The notes beneath the pieces were generated by a model. That model ran no database searches, was not told where the DNA came from, and worked only from the letters and a program-made list of their open reading frames with translations. A DNA stretch of 8,566 nucleotides from assembly GCA_020629995.1 (NCBI GenBank), contig JAHDCH010000098.1, forward strand, positions 1-8,566. Reading direction: 5' to 3'. The translations under genes and the position numbers were made by a program. How positions within the stretch are numbered: position 1 is the stretch's first letter; each line of letters begins with the position of its first letter. This document shows positions 1 through 6,553 of this stretch, piece by piece. Origin of the DNA: Pseudaestuariivita sp. (GTDB taxonomy: Bacteria > Pseudomonadota > Alphaproteobacteria > Rhodobacterales > Rhodobacteraceae).

Positions 1-43
1 GCAGCGGCAAAAATCCCTCTGGGGAGATCAGGAAGAGGTAAAC

Positions 44-1063
44 ATGAAAAAATCCGTATTCTTTGGTGCGGCAACCGTCGCGGCCCTCGTGGCCGGTGCG
101 GCAGCTGCTGGCACGCTCGACGACGTCAAGGAACGTGGCAAGCTGAACTGTGGTGTGACCACCGGTCTTGTCGGTTTCGCTGCGCCTGACGCGAACGGCG
201 AATGGGAAGGTTTCGACGTGGCTGTGTGCCGCGCCGTGGCCGCTGCCGTTCTGAACGACGCATCGGCCGTCGAATTTGTGCCCACCACCGGCAAGACGCG
301 CTTCACCGCGCTGGCCTCGGGCGAAATCGACATGCTGGCCCGGAACACCACCTGGACCTTCAGCCGCGACGTCGACCTGAAGTTCGAATTCGTGGGCGTC
401 AACTACTACGACGGTCAGGGCTTCATGGTTCCCAAGGAGCTGGGCGTTTCGTCGGCCAAGGAACTGGACGGCGCGACCGTCTGCATCCAGACCGGCACCA
501 CCACCGAGCTGAACCTGGCGGACTTCTTCCGCTCGAACAACATCAGCTACGAGCCGGTTCCGATCGAAACCAACGCTGAAGCACAGCAGCAGTACCTGGC
601 TGGCGCATGTGACGTCTACACCACCGACGCATCGGGCCTGGCCGCAACGCGCGCCACGTTCGAAGATCCGTCGGCACACGTTGTTCTGCCCGAAATCGTG
701 TCGAAAGAGCCGCTCGGCCCGCTCGTCCGTCACGGCGACAACGAATGGGGCGACATCGTCCGCTGGACGCTGAACGCTCTGATCACCGCAGAAGAGCTGG
801 GCGTGACCTCGGCAAACCTGGGCGATCTGTCGGCTGCCGCTGGCGGCAACCCCGAAGTGAACCGTCTGCTCGGCACCGAAGGCAACCTGGGCGAAATGCT
901 CGGCCTGCCCGCCGACTGGGCCGTCAAGGCTCTGGCCGTGTCCGGCAACTACGGTGAAATCTTTGAAGCGAACATCGGCGAATCGACCCCGATCGGTCTG
1001 GCGCGCGGCCTGAACGCGCAGTGGACCAACGGCGGCCTGCTCTACTCGCCCCCGTTCCGCTAA
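44..1063 (+). CDS. aapJ/bztA: Periplasmic amino-acid binding protein of a general L-amino-acid (Glu/Gln/Asp/Asn type) ABC transporter
   Basis: This 339-residue protein captures polar L-amino acids in the periplasm and delivers them to the permease pair encoded downstream. Residues 1 to about 22 form a Sec signal peptide (Lys-Lys, a hydrophobic core, then an alanine run before GTLDD). The rest is a family 3 solute-binding domain: GFDVAVCRAVAAAV at about 57-70, RNTTWTFSRD at 100-109, and a C-terminal end RGLNAQWTNGGLLYSPPFR that is typical of AapJ/BztA and distinguishes it from shorter GlnH-like proteins. Length fits the family. The ATG at 44 is preceded by a purine-rich ribosome site (GGAAGAGG, 31-38). 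It is the first gene of a four-gene operon and is followed by its own stem-loop terminator, which probably lets it be made in excess. Exact substrate range cannot be read from sequence. Family assignment is very secure; aapJ (Rhizobium) and bztA (Rhodobacter) are names for orthologues. Confidence 0.96.
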   Translation: MKKSVFFGAATVAALVAGAAAAGTLDDVKERGKLNCGVTTGLVGFAAPDANGEWEGFDVAVCRAVAAAVLNDASAVEFVPTTGKTRFTALASGEIDMLARNTTWTFSRDVDLKFEFVGVNYYDGQGFMVPKELGVSSAKELDGATVCIQTGTTTELNLADFFRSNNISYEPVPIETNAEAQQQYLAGACDVYTTDASGLAATRATFEDPSAHVVLPEIVSKEPLGPLVRHGDNEWGDIVRWTLNALITAEELGVTSANLGDLSAAAGGNPEVNRLLGTEGNLGEMLGLPADWAVKALAVSGNYGEIFEANIGESTPIGLARGLNAQWTNGGLLYSPPFR

Positions 1064-1073
1064 GGTTCTGATT

Positions 1074-1102
1074 AAGGGCGCGGCATAGTCCGCGCCCTTT
1101 TT
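1074..1102 (+). terminator. Intercistronic stem-loop terminator/attenuator after aapJ/bztA
   Basis: A perfect 10-bp stem (AAGGGCGCGG at 1074-1083 with CCGCGCCCTT at 1090-1099) closes a 6-nt loop and runs into a T tract (1098-1102), starting 10 nt after the stop codon. It has the form of an intrinsic terminator. Because the next gene belongs to the same transporter, partial read-through and 3' protection of the binding-protein mRNA is the likely role (inference). Confidence 0.88.
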
Positions 1103-1109
1103 CCATCCA

Positions 1110-1146
1110 GCGCCAAAATAACTCGGCCTCGCCTTCAAAATGGCGC
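1110..1146. repeat. Short inverted repeat in the aapJ-aapQ gap
   Basis: GCGCCA (1110-1115) is the exact complement of TGGCGC (1141-1146), separated by 25 nt containing A-rich patches. It lies after the terminator and before the weak ribosome site of aapQ. Six base pairs across a long loop may be chance. I see no convincing sigma-70 promoter in this gap. Confidence 0.25.
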
Positions 1147-1179
1147 ACCCTACAGAGGCTGAACAACGGGGAACCCCAC

Positions 1180-2412
1180 ATGACAACGATGACCGACCCG
1201 CCGAAGGAGTCGTTTGAGCTGGGTATGCTCATTAACGACACCCGCTACCGGTCCCTCACATTCCAGGCCATTGCCGCGATCCTGCTGGCGTTGGCGATCT
1301 GGTATCTGGGCGGCAACCTCATTCAGAACCTGCGTGCCGCCGGTTTGAATATCTCTTACGAATTTCTGGGCAATCCGTCCGGCTATGACATCAGCCAGAC
1401 GTTGATTGACTACAACAGCCAGTCCAGTCACGGGCGCGCCGCCATTGTCGGCGTTCTCAATACGCTGCTGGTGGCCTTTCTGGCCTGCGTGACAGCGACC
1501 GTGTTTGGTGTGATCGCGGGCGTGCTGCGCCTGTCGAACAACTGGCTGGTCGCCAAGATCATGTCGTTCTACGTCGAGATCTTCCGCAACATCCCGGTGC
1601 TGATCTGGATCCTGATCATCTTTACGATCATGATCGCCGTTCTGCCTGGACCGCGGGCGTTCCGGGGGGACGACGCCGAAGCCTCGATGCTGTTTGGCCT
1701 GTTCGCCTTTACCAACCGCGGTGTGTACATCCCGGGCCCCGAGCTGACATCGCCGCTGTTTGCCGCGACCTGGCTGAACTGGCTGATGGTGCTGGCGGTG
1801 CTGGTGGGGTCGTGGTTTGGCGCCAAGGCGCTGGGCAACTGGGCCACCGCGAAACAGGAAGCCACCGGCGTGCGGCCCACGACATGGTACATCACGCTGG
1901 CGATCTGGCTTGCACCGGTCATCATCCTGCTGACCATTATGGGTCTGACGTGGAATGTGCCCGCGCTGAAGGGGTTCAACTTCAACGGCGGCATCAAGAT
2001 CGGCGGCGCTTTGATTGCCCTGTGGTTCGCCCTGTCGATCTATACAGGTGCCTTCATCGCCGAAAACGTCCGCGCCGGCATCCAAGCCGTGTCCAAAGGC
2101 CAGACCGAGGCCGCCTCGGCGCTGGGCTTGCGTCCCGGCCGGGTGATGAACCTGGTGGTGCTGCCGCAGGCGCTGCGGGTGATCATCCCGCCGCTGATTT
2201 CGCAGTATCTCAACATCACCAAGAACTCGTCGCTCGCGATTGCGGTGGGCTATGCCGACATCACGGCCACGCTGGGCGGCATCACGCTGAACCAGACGGG
2301 CCGCGCGATTGAATGCATCCTGCTGCTGATGCTGTTCTATCTGACGGCGTCGCTGACGATTTCGGCGGTCATGAACGTGTACAACGCCTCCACCAAGCTG
2401 AAGGAGCGCTGA
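1180..2412 (+). CDS. aapQ/bztB: Amino-acid ABC transporter permease, first subunit
   Basis: Inner-membrane permease of 410 residues that pairs with the next gene product to form the transport channel. One membrane helix (about 26-48) is followed by a hydrophilic stretch, then the HisM/GlnP-type permease domain beginning near residue 86 with several further helices. The cytoplasmic EAA loop that docks the ATPase is clear at about 310-329 (EAASALG, ending in LPQA). The section at about 155-275, with extra helices, makes the protein much longer than ordinary 220-residue polar amino-acid permeases and matches the BztB/AapQ subgroup. The ATG at 1180 has only a modest GGGGA ribosome site (1168-1172); an in-frame ATG at 1189 is a possible alternative. 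The stop is one base short of the aapM start, with the aapM ribosome site inside this gene's last codons. Confidence 0.95.
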   Translation: MTTMTDPPKESFELGMLINDTRYRSLTFQAIAAILLALAIWYLGGNLIQNLRAAGLNISYEFLGNPSGYDISQTLIDYNSQSSHGRAAIVGVLNTLLVAFLACVTATVFGVIAGVLRLSNNWLVAKIMSFYVEIFRNIPVLIWILIIFTIMIAVLPGPRAFRGDDAEASMLFGLFAFTNRGVYIPGPELTSPLFAATWLNWLMVLAVLVGSWFGAKALGNWATAKQEATGVRPTTWYITLAIWLAPVIILLTIMGLTWNVPALKGFNFNGGIKIGGALIALWFALSIYTGAFIAENVRAGIQAVSKGQTEAASALGLRPGRVMNLVVLPQALRVIIPPLISQYLNITKNSSLAIAVGYADITATLGGITLNQTGRAIECILLLMLFYLTASLTISAVMNVYNASTKLKER

Positions 2413-2413
2413 G

Positions 2414-3706
2414 ATGGCGGATCAAACCACCAACATCGCCTTTGTGCGCACCGAATCCATCCCGCCATCGCCGCCGCCCGCATCCGAGATGGGTCTGGTC
2501 AAATGGCTCAAGGAAAACCTGTTTTCGTCCTGGGCCAACGGCATTCTGACCATTGTGGCGCTGTACGTGATCTTTGTGGTCCTGCGCGGCACCATGCCGT
2601 GGATTTTCAACGGCGTCTGGGACACGTCCAGCCTGGCGGAATGCCGCGAAGCGCTGAACGGCGCGACGGGCGCGTGCTTCTCGGTTCTGTCCGAGCGGTG
2701 GCACCAGTTCCTGTACGGGATCGCCTATCCGGGCGATCAGTACTGGCGTCCCAACCTGGCCTTCCTGTGGATGGCAGCCGCAGTTGCGCCGGTCCTGTTC
2801 TTTGACCTGCCGCGCAAGCTGCTGATCATCACGGCCCTGTTTCCGTTCGGCGCCTACTGGCTGATCTGGGGCGGAAGCATCATGGTCCCGCTTGTCGCGC
2901 TGGCTGGCGTGGTTGCCGGGGGCATCGCGTATACACGGCTCAACAAGTCGAGCTTTGCGGCTGGCTTTTTCAGCGCCATCCTCGCGGCCTTTGTCGTGTG
3001 GTGGCTTGGCGGCTACCTGATCCCCGAAGACCAGTCGAACAGCCTGCTTCAGCCCGTGCCTTCGCGCGATCTGGGCGGGTTCATGCTGAACATGATGCTG
3101 GGCATCACCTGCGTGTCGCTGTCGATCCCTCTGGGGATTGTGCTGGCGCTGGGCCGCCAGTCGGACATGCCGCTGATCCGGTGGCTGTGCGTGATTTTTA
3201 TCGAGTTCATCCGGGGCGTGCCGCTGATCACCCTGCTGTTCGTGGCGTCGGTGATGCTGGCGTTCCTGTTCCCTCCGGGATCCAATGTGGACCTGTTCCT
3301 GCGGGTGGTGATCATGATCACCATGTTCTCGGCGGCCTATATCGCCGAGGTGATCCGCGGGGGTCTCGCCGCGTTGCCCAAGGGGCAGTACGAGGGGGCA
3401 GACAGCCTTGGTCTCGACTACGCTCAGGCAATGCAGCTGATCATTCTGCCGCAAGCGCTCAAGATCTCGATCCCCGGGATCGTGAACGTGGCGGTGGGTC
3501 TGTTCAAGGATACCACGCTGGTGTCGGTCATCTCGATGTTCGACATCGTGGGCTTCATCCGGGGGCCGCTGTCGGCGGCAACCGAATGGAACGGGGTCTA
3601 TTGGGAGCCCTATCTGTTCGCCTGCCTGATGTTCTTTGTCGTCTGCTACGGCATCTCGCAATACTCACAGTGGCTCGAGCGTCGTCTCGCCACGGATCAC
3701 CGATAA
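2414..3706 (+). CDS. aapM/bztC: Amino-acid ABC transporter permease, second subunit
   Basis: Second inner-membrane permease, 430 residues. The first ~215 residues form a proline-containing cytoplasmic tail (15-25) and an accessory membrane region with helices at roughly 42-58, 114-130, 135-172 and 181-200, including the subgroup-typical stretch GDQYWRPNLAFL (107-118). The conserved permease domain follows, with helices at about 225-246, 256-286 and 296-318 and an EAA-type loop EGADSLG at 327-333 ending in LPQA (345-348). The second position of that loop is Gly rather than Ala, a common variation. Its ribosome site AAGGAG (2401-2406) lies inside the end of aapQ and only 1 bp separates the genes, so translation of the two permeases is probably coupled. 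The length is closer to Rhodobacter BztC than to the shorter rhizobial AapM. Confidence 0.95.
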   Translation: MADQTTNIAFVRTESIPPSPPPASEMGLVKWLKENLFSSWANGILTIVALYVIFVVLRGTMPWIFNGVWDTSSLAECREALNGATGACFSVLSERWHQFLYGIAYPGDQYWRPNLAFLWMAAAVAPVLFFDLPRKLLIITALFPFGAYWLIWGGSIMVPLVALAGVVAGGIAYTRLNKSSFAAGFFSAILAAFVVWWLGGYLIPEDQSNSLLQPVPSRDLGGFMLNMMLGITCVSLSIPLGIVLALGRQSDMPLIRWLCVIFIEFIRGVPLITLLFVASVMLAFLFPPGSNVDLFLRVVIMITMFSAAYIAEVIRGGLAALPKGQYEGADSLGLDYAQAMQLIILPQALKISIPGIVNVAVGLFKDTTLVSVISMFDIVGFIRGPLSAATEWNGVYWEPYLFACLMFFVVCYGISQYSQWLERRLATDHR

Positions 3707-3716
3707 GGGAGGCTGC

Positions 3717-3744
3717 CGCGCTCAAGTAGCGTAGCGGTAGCGCG
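3717..3744 (+). repeat. Inverted repeat and GTAGC-type short repeats before aapP/bztD
   Basis: CGCGCT (3717-3722) pairs exactly with AGCGCG (3739-3744). The 16-nt loop carries repeated TAGCG/GTAGC units, so a smaller alternative hairpin (CGCT 3719-3722 with AGCG 3728-3731) is also possible. No T tract follows, so it does not look like a terminator. It sits directly before the AAAGGA ribosome site of the ATPase gene and could adjust mRNA stability or access to that site (inference). Confidence 0.35.
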
Positions 3745-3758
3745 AAAGGAAAAAAACA

Positions 3759-4523
3759 ATGGCTGAAGCACAAATGCAGGTCAGCGACGAAGTCGCGATC
3801 ACCATCCAGAACATGAACAAATGGTACGGCGCGTTCCACGTGCTGCGCGACATCGACCTGACGGTGTTCCGCGGCGAGCGGATCGTGATTTGCGGGCCTT
3901 CGGGTTCGGGCAAATCGACACTGATCCGCTGTATCAACGCGCTGGAAGAGCACCAGAAAGGCACGATTGAGGTCGACGGCACGCTGCTGTCGTCGGACCT
4001 CAAGAACATCGACAAGATCCGGTCCGAGGTCGGCATGTGCTTTCAGCACTTCAACCTGTTCCCGCATCTGACGATCCTGGAAAACTGCACGCTGGCGCCG
4101 ATCTGGGTGCGCAAGACCCCCAAGAAGGAAGCCGAAGAGACGGCGATGCACTTCCTGGAAAAGGTCAAGATCCCCGATCAGGCGAACAAGTACCCCGGTC
4201 AGCTTTCGGGGGGTCAGCAGCAGCGGGTCGCCATTGCGCGGTCGCTGTGCATGCGCCCGCGCATCATGCTGTTTGACGAACCGACCTCGGCGCTCGACCC
4301 CGAGATGATCAAGGAGGTGCTGGATACCATGATCGAGCTGGCGCAAGAGGGCATGACCATGCTCTGCGTCACGCACGAGATGGGCTTTGCCCGTCAGGTC
4401 GCCAACCGCGTGATTTTCATGGATGCCGGTCAGATCGTGGAACAGAACGAACCCGAGGCGTTCTTTACCAATCCGCAGAACGACCGGACAAAGCTTTTCC
4501 TGAGCCAGATTTTGGGCCACTAA
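3759..4523 (+). CDS. aapP/bztD: Amino-acid ABC transporter ATP-binding protein
   Basis: Cytoplasmic ATPase of 254 residues that powers import through the two permeases. All motifs of an intact ABC nucleotide-binding domain are visible: Walker [10 protein letters not shown] at 46-54, Q-loop glutamine at 96 ([10 protein letters not shown]), signature LSGGQQQR at 149-156, Walker B with D173-E174 in [13 protein letters not shown]-loop SALD at 177-180 and H-loop His206. The sequence is of the GlnQ/HisP/AapP class. The ATG at 3759 follows an AAAGGA ribosome site (3745-3750). It is the last gene of the operon, 52 bp after the second permease and before a strong terminator. No regulatory C-terminal domain is present, as is usual for this class. 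Confidence 0.97.
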   Translation: MAEAQMQVSDEVAITIQNMNKWYGAFHVLRDIDLTVFRGERIVICGPSGSGKSTLIRCINALEEHQKGTIEVDGTLLSSDLKNIDKIRSEVGMCFQHFNLFPHLTILENCTLAPIWVRKTPKKEAEETAMHFLEKVKIPDQANKYPGQLSGGQQQRVAIARSLCMRPRIMLFDEPTSALDPEMIKEVLDTMIELAQEGMTMLCVTHEMGFARQVANRVIFMDAGQIVEQNEPEAFFTNPQNDRTKLFLSQILGH

Positions 4524-4525
4524 GG

Positions 4526-4564
4526 AAAAACGGATCCTGGGTGGGGGCACCTGGGGACGATCCG
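4526..4564 (-). terminator. Probable terminator of the - strand sixA-like gene cluster
   Basis: Read on the - strand, CGGATC (4564-4559) pairs with GATCCG (4536-4531) and is followed at once by five T (4530-4526). Inside the loop a second small hairpin GGTG-CCCC-CACC (4551-4540) can form. This is a plausible intrinsic terminator for the transcript arriving from the sixA-like gene. The T tract ends 2 nt from the complement of the aapP stop codon. The large internal loop makes it weaker than the + strand terminator next to it. Confidence 0.5.
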
Positions 4565-4595
4565 AAGGGCGCTGGAGCGATCCGGCGCCCTTTTT
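4565..4595 (+). terminator. Operon terminator after aapP/bztD
   Basis: A 12-bp stem (4565-4576 with 4581-4592, one T-G wobble) is capped by GCGA, a GNRA-type tetraloop, and runs into TTTTT (4591-4595). It is a textbook intrinsic terminator for the transporter operon. The last T directly abuts the complement of the stop codon of the convergent gene at 4596. Confidence 0.92.
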
Positions 4596-5090
4596 CTATG
4601 CGATGTCCAAAAGGTCGTGCGGCACGGTGAAATCCACAACGCGCCCGTTGGTGATTGTGTCCCAGCTGGCCGCATCAAAGCGGGTCACAAGGGTTGCGCC
4701 GGTGGGATAGTCAAAGAACCGCAGATGCGCCGGGGGGCGGTCGATGATCCGCGCGGCCAAAGTGGCAATCCCGGGGTTGTGGCCGATCATCAAAACTGTT
4801 TTGCCTGTCGCTTGCCCAAGAGCTGCAAACATCTGTTGCGGTGCGGCCAGATAGAGCGAGGCAAGATGTGTCACCGGCGCGTCAAGGCGCAGGCGTTCGC
4901 AGGTCTCGCGCGTGCGGGCGGCAGAGGAGCACAGGATTTGATCCGGCACATGGCCTTGCGCCCGGAGCCAATCCCCCAGGGCATCGGCGCTGGCGCAGCC
5001 GCGCTTGTTCAAGGGGCGGTCGTGGTCGTCCTGGCCCGGATCGCCCCAGCTGGATTTGGCGTGGCGCATGAGGATCAGGCGGAGCGTCAT
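4596..5090 (-). CDS. SixA-type histidine phosphatase family protein
   Basis: A 164-residue cytoplasmic protein of the histidine phosphatase (phosphoglycerate-mutase-like) superfamily, small single-domain SixA branch. The catalytic RHAK motif is at the N terminus (R9, nucleophile His10), ARTRET at 58-63 supplies the second arginine (R61), and IGHNPG at 102-107 supplies the second catalytic histidine (His104). Enterobacterial SixA removes phosphate from phosphohistidine proteins; the substrate here is unknown. The start ATG overlaps the stop of the upstream Fe-S protein gene as ATGA (5090-5087), which points to translational coupling. It is the last gene of the - strand cluster. All key residues are present, so it should be active; calling it true sixA would go beyond the evidence. 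Confidence 0.87.
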   Translation of the reverse strand: MTLRLILMRHAKSSWGDPGQDDHDRPLNKRGCASADALGDWLRAQGHVPDQILCSSAARTRETCERLRLDAPVTHLASLYLAAPQQMFAALGQATGKTVLMIGHNPGIATLAARIIDRPPAHLRFFDYPTGATLVTRFDAASWDTITNGRVVDFTVPHDLLDIA

Positions 5091-5752
5091 GTGGGGTGGA
5101 ACGCAGACATGTGGAACGCCGATTGGGCCGGGTCACGGCCAAAGGCGGCGCTGACCGGGCAGGCGCGGCGGGCTTTGCAGCCTTGGGTCAGGCAATCGCC
5201 GCCTTCGGGGGTGTCGAGATAGGCATGGCACGCGGCCACGTCATAGCCGCGCGCGGCGCTGAGGGCATCGACCGGGCATGCGGTGGCGCAGGGTTGGGCG
5301 ACGCAGGTGTCGCACGGCTTTTTTGCGGTAGAGGCGGGCAGGGGGGGAGCGTCGTAGATCAGCGCGCCGCGGTAGGAGATCATCAACCCGGCCCGCGAAT
5401 GCACCATCATCCCGGCAGGGCTTTGCCATGCCTCACCGCTGGCCTCGGCCCACCGCAGGAAGGGCGCGTAGGGTGGCCCTCCGAACGGGAAGGCGACATC
5501 ACGCGCACCCGTTGCGGTTTTTAGGTCATTGAGAATTCGGACAGACCAGCGGTCAATTGGGTCAGGCGCGCCGTCCTGGCCTTCGGGGCTGGCGCTGAAC
5601 ACCGTCCAAAAGGCCGCGTCGCAGCCGATCAGGACGATGTGCTGCTCATCCTCGACCGCTGTGCCCATGCACATCAGACCGTGGCGGGCTACTTCCTGGC
5701 GAAGGGCAGCCACAGGCTCCACCCCAGTTTCGATGGGCGCTCGTCTTGCCAT
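5087..5752 (-). CDS. QueG-like 4Fe-4S ferredoxin-type protein
   Basis: A 221-residue soluble protein with eight cysteines in its C-terminal third: C147, C150, C155 and C159 (CxxCxxxxCxxxCP), then C175, C187, C192 and C198 (the last in CPV). This is consistent with one or two Fe-S clusters. The region at about 88-100 (FPFGGPPYAPFLRW) and the domain order resemble the end of epoxyqueuosine-reductase-like proteins (COG1600 type), but it is much shorter than QueG and I see no cobalamin-binding part, so it should not be called queG. Redox partner and substrate are unknown. The ATG at 5752 makes the gene overlap the upstream hydroxylase gene by 64 nt. A GTG at 5722 (residue 11), just before the conserved-looking VEPVAALRQEVARHGL helix, is an alternative; neither has a clear ribosome site. 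Its stop overlaps the sixA-like start. Confidence 0.8.
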   Translation of the reverse strand: MARRAPIETGVEPVAALRQEVARHGLMCMGTAVEDEQHIVLIGCDAAFWTVFSASPEGQDGAPDPIDRWSVRILNDLKTATGARDVAFPFGGPPYAPFLRWAEASGEAWQSPAGMMVHSRAGLMISYRGALIYDAPPLPASTAKKPCDTCVAQPCATACPVDALSAARGYDVAACHAYLDTPEGGDCLTQGCKARRACPVSAAFGRDPAQSAFHMSAFHPT

Positions 5753-6483
5753 TCGAGCCCGATTTTCATGTCGTCATGCCCTTCGGCTGGCTGCGCGATG
5801 TACGTGCCGAACATACGGTCCCAGATCGACAGGGCAAAGCCATAGTTGCTGTCATGTTCGTGGCGGTGAACCGAATGGTGCACGCGGTGCATGTCCGGCG
5901 TCACGATTATTCGGCGAATAATCGCGTCGGCCCAGAGCGGCAGGCGAATGTTGGCATGATTGAACATCGCGGTGCCGTTCAGCAGGATTTCAAACGCGAT
6001 CACGGCAATGGCCGCAGGACCCAAAAGATAGACCAGCCCGATCTTGAGCACCATCGACAGCGCGATTTCGACAGGGTGAAACCGGATCGCCGTTGTCACG
6101 TCGAGGTCGACATCCGCGTGATGCACGCGGTGCAGCCGCCACAGCACCGGAATCTTGTGCGTGATCAGGTGCTGGGCCCAGATCGCGAAATCGAAAATCA
6201 GGATCGCCAGCCCGAATTCCAGCCACAGGGGCCAGTCCAGCGCATTAAACAGACCCCAGCCCTGGGCCTGCGCATCCACCGCTGCACCCACTGCGAGCAA
6301 CGGCAGCGCCAGCGCCAGCGCGCGCAGGGCGATGAAATTGGCGATGGTGATCCCCCAGTTTGTCACCCAGCGTGTGCTGCGTGGTTGCGCGCGGGCGCGA
6401 CGGGGGGCCAGTGTTTCGATCAGGGCAAGCAAAGCAAACAGCCCCAGAAAGACGGCCAGACGGAGAGTGCCTTCGTGTTCCAT
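5689..6483 (-). CDS. Sterol desaturase / fatty acid hydroxylase superfamily membrane protein
   Basis: An integral membrane protein of 264 residues with the histidine clusters of the di-iron sterol desaturase/fatty acid hydroxylase superfamily: HLITH at 105-109, HRVHH at 118-122 and HRVHH at 199-203, plus supporting H136 (RFHPVE) and H176 (FNHANI). Hydrophobic segments lie at about 8-24, 44-68, 88-104 and 142-172. Such enzymes hydroxylate or desaturate lipid acyl chains, sterols or lipid head groups using O2; the substrate cannot be told here. The length fits the bacterial branch. I chose the ATG at 6483 because MEHEGTLRLAVFLGLF resembles the usual N terminus; ATG 6495 and GTG 6507 are in-frame alternatives and none has a convincing ribosome site. 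It lies 70 nt after argB on the same strand and overlaps the following Fe-S protein gene. Confidence 0.88.
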   Translation of the reverse strand: MEHEGTLRLAVFLGLFALLALIETLAPRRARAQPRSTRWVTNWGITIANFIALRALALALPLLAVGAAVDAQAQGWGLFNALDWPLWLEFGLAILIFDFAIWAQHLITHKIPVLWRLHRVHHADVDLDVTTAIRFHPVEIALSMVLKIGLVYLLGPAAIAVIAFEILLNGTAMFNHANIRLPLWADAIIRRIIVTPDMHRVHHSVHRHEHDSNYGFALSIWDRMFGTYIAQPAEGHDDMKIGLEWQDERPSKLGWSLWLPFARK

Positions 6484-6504
6484 GATCGCATACATGGCGC
6501 AGGA

Positions 6505-6536
6505 CACGCGCGGCGTCCATGCGGCGCGTGATCACG
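6505..6536. repeat. Adjoining inverted repeats between argB and the hydroxylase gene
   Basis: CACGCGC (6505-6511) is the exact complement of GCGCGTG (6524-6530), with a 12-nt loop. Overlapping its right arm is a perfect 10-bp palindrome, CGTGATCACG (6527-6536). There is no T tract, so this is not an ordinary terminator. It could be an operator or an mRNA-processing hairpin just upstream of the hydroxylase start (inference). Confidence 0.4.
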
Positions 6537-6553
6537 TCTGTGCTAGTGTGCGG

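Noticed and set aside
13..25. ATCCCTCTGGGGA occurs upstream of aapJ and again inside aapM (3125-3137).
   Set aside because: A single 13-mer match within 8.5 kb of GC-rich DNA is expected by chance about as often as not, and the second copy is coding sequence.
2369..3661. A long - strand open frame antisense to aapM/bztC; similar frames at 1150-2085 and 3555-4550.
   Set aside because: The translations are rich in Arg, His, Gln and Asp, typical of antisense frames, and the opposite strand has clear family motifs.
5087..5752. Calling the Fe-S protein QueG (epoxyqueuosine reductase).
   Set aside because: It is much shorter than QueG, I see no cobalamin-binding part, and the cysteine spacing differs.
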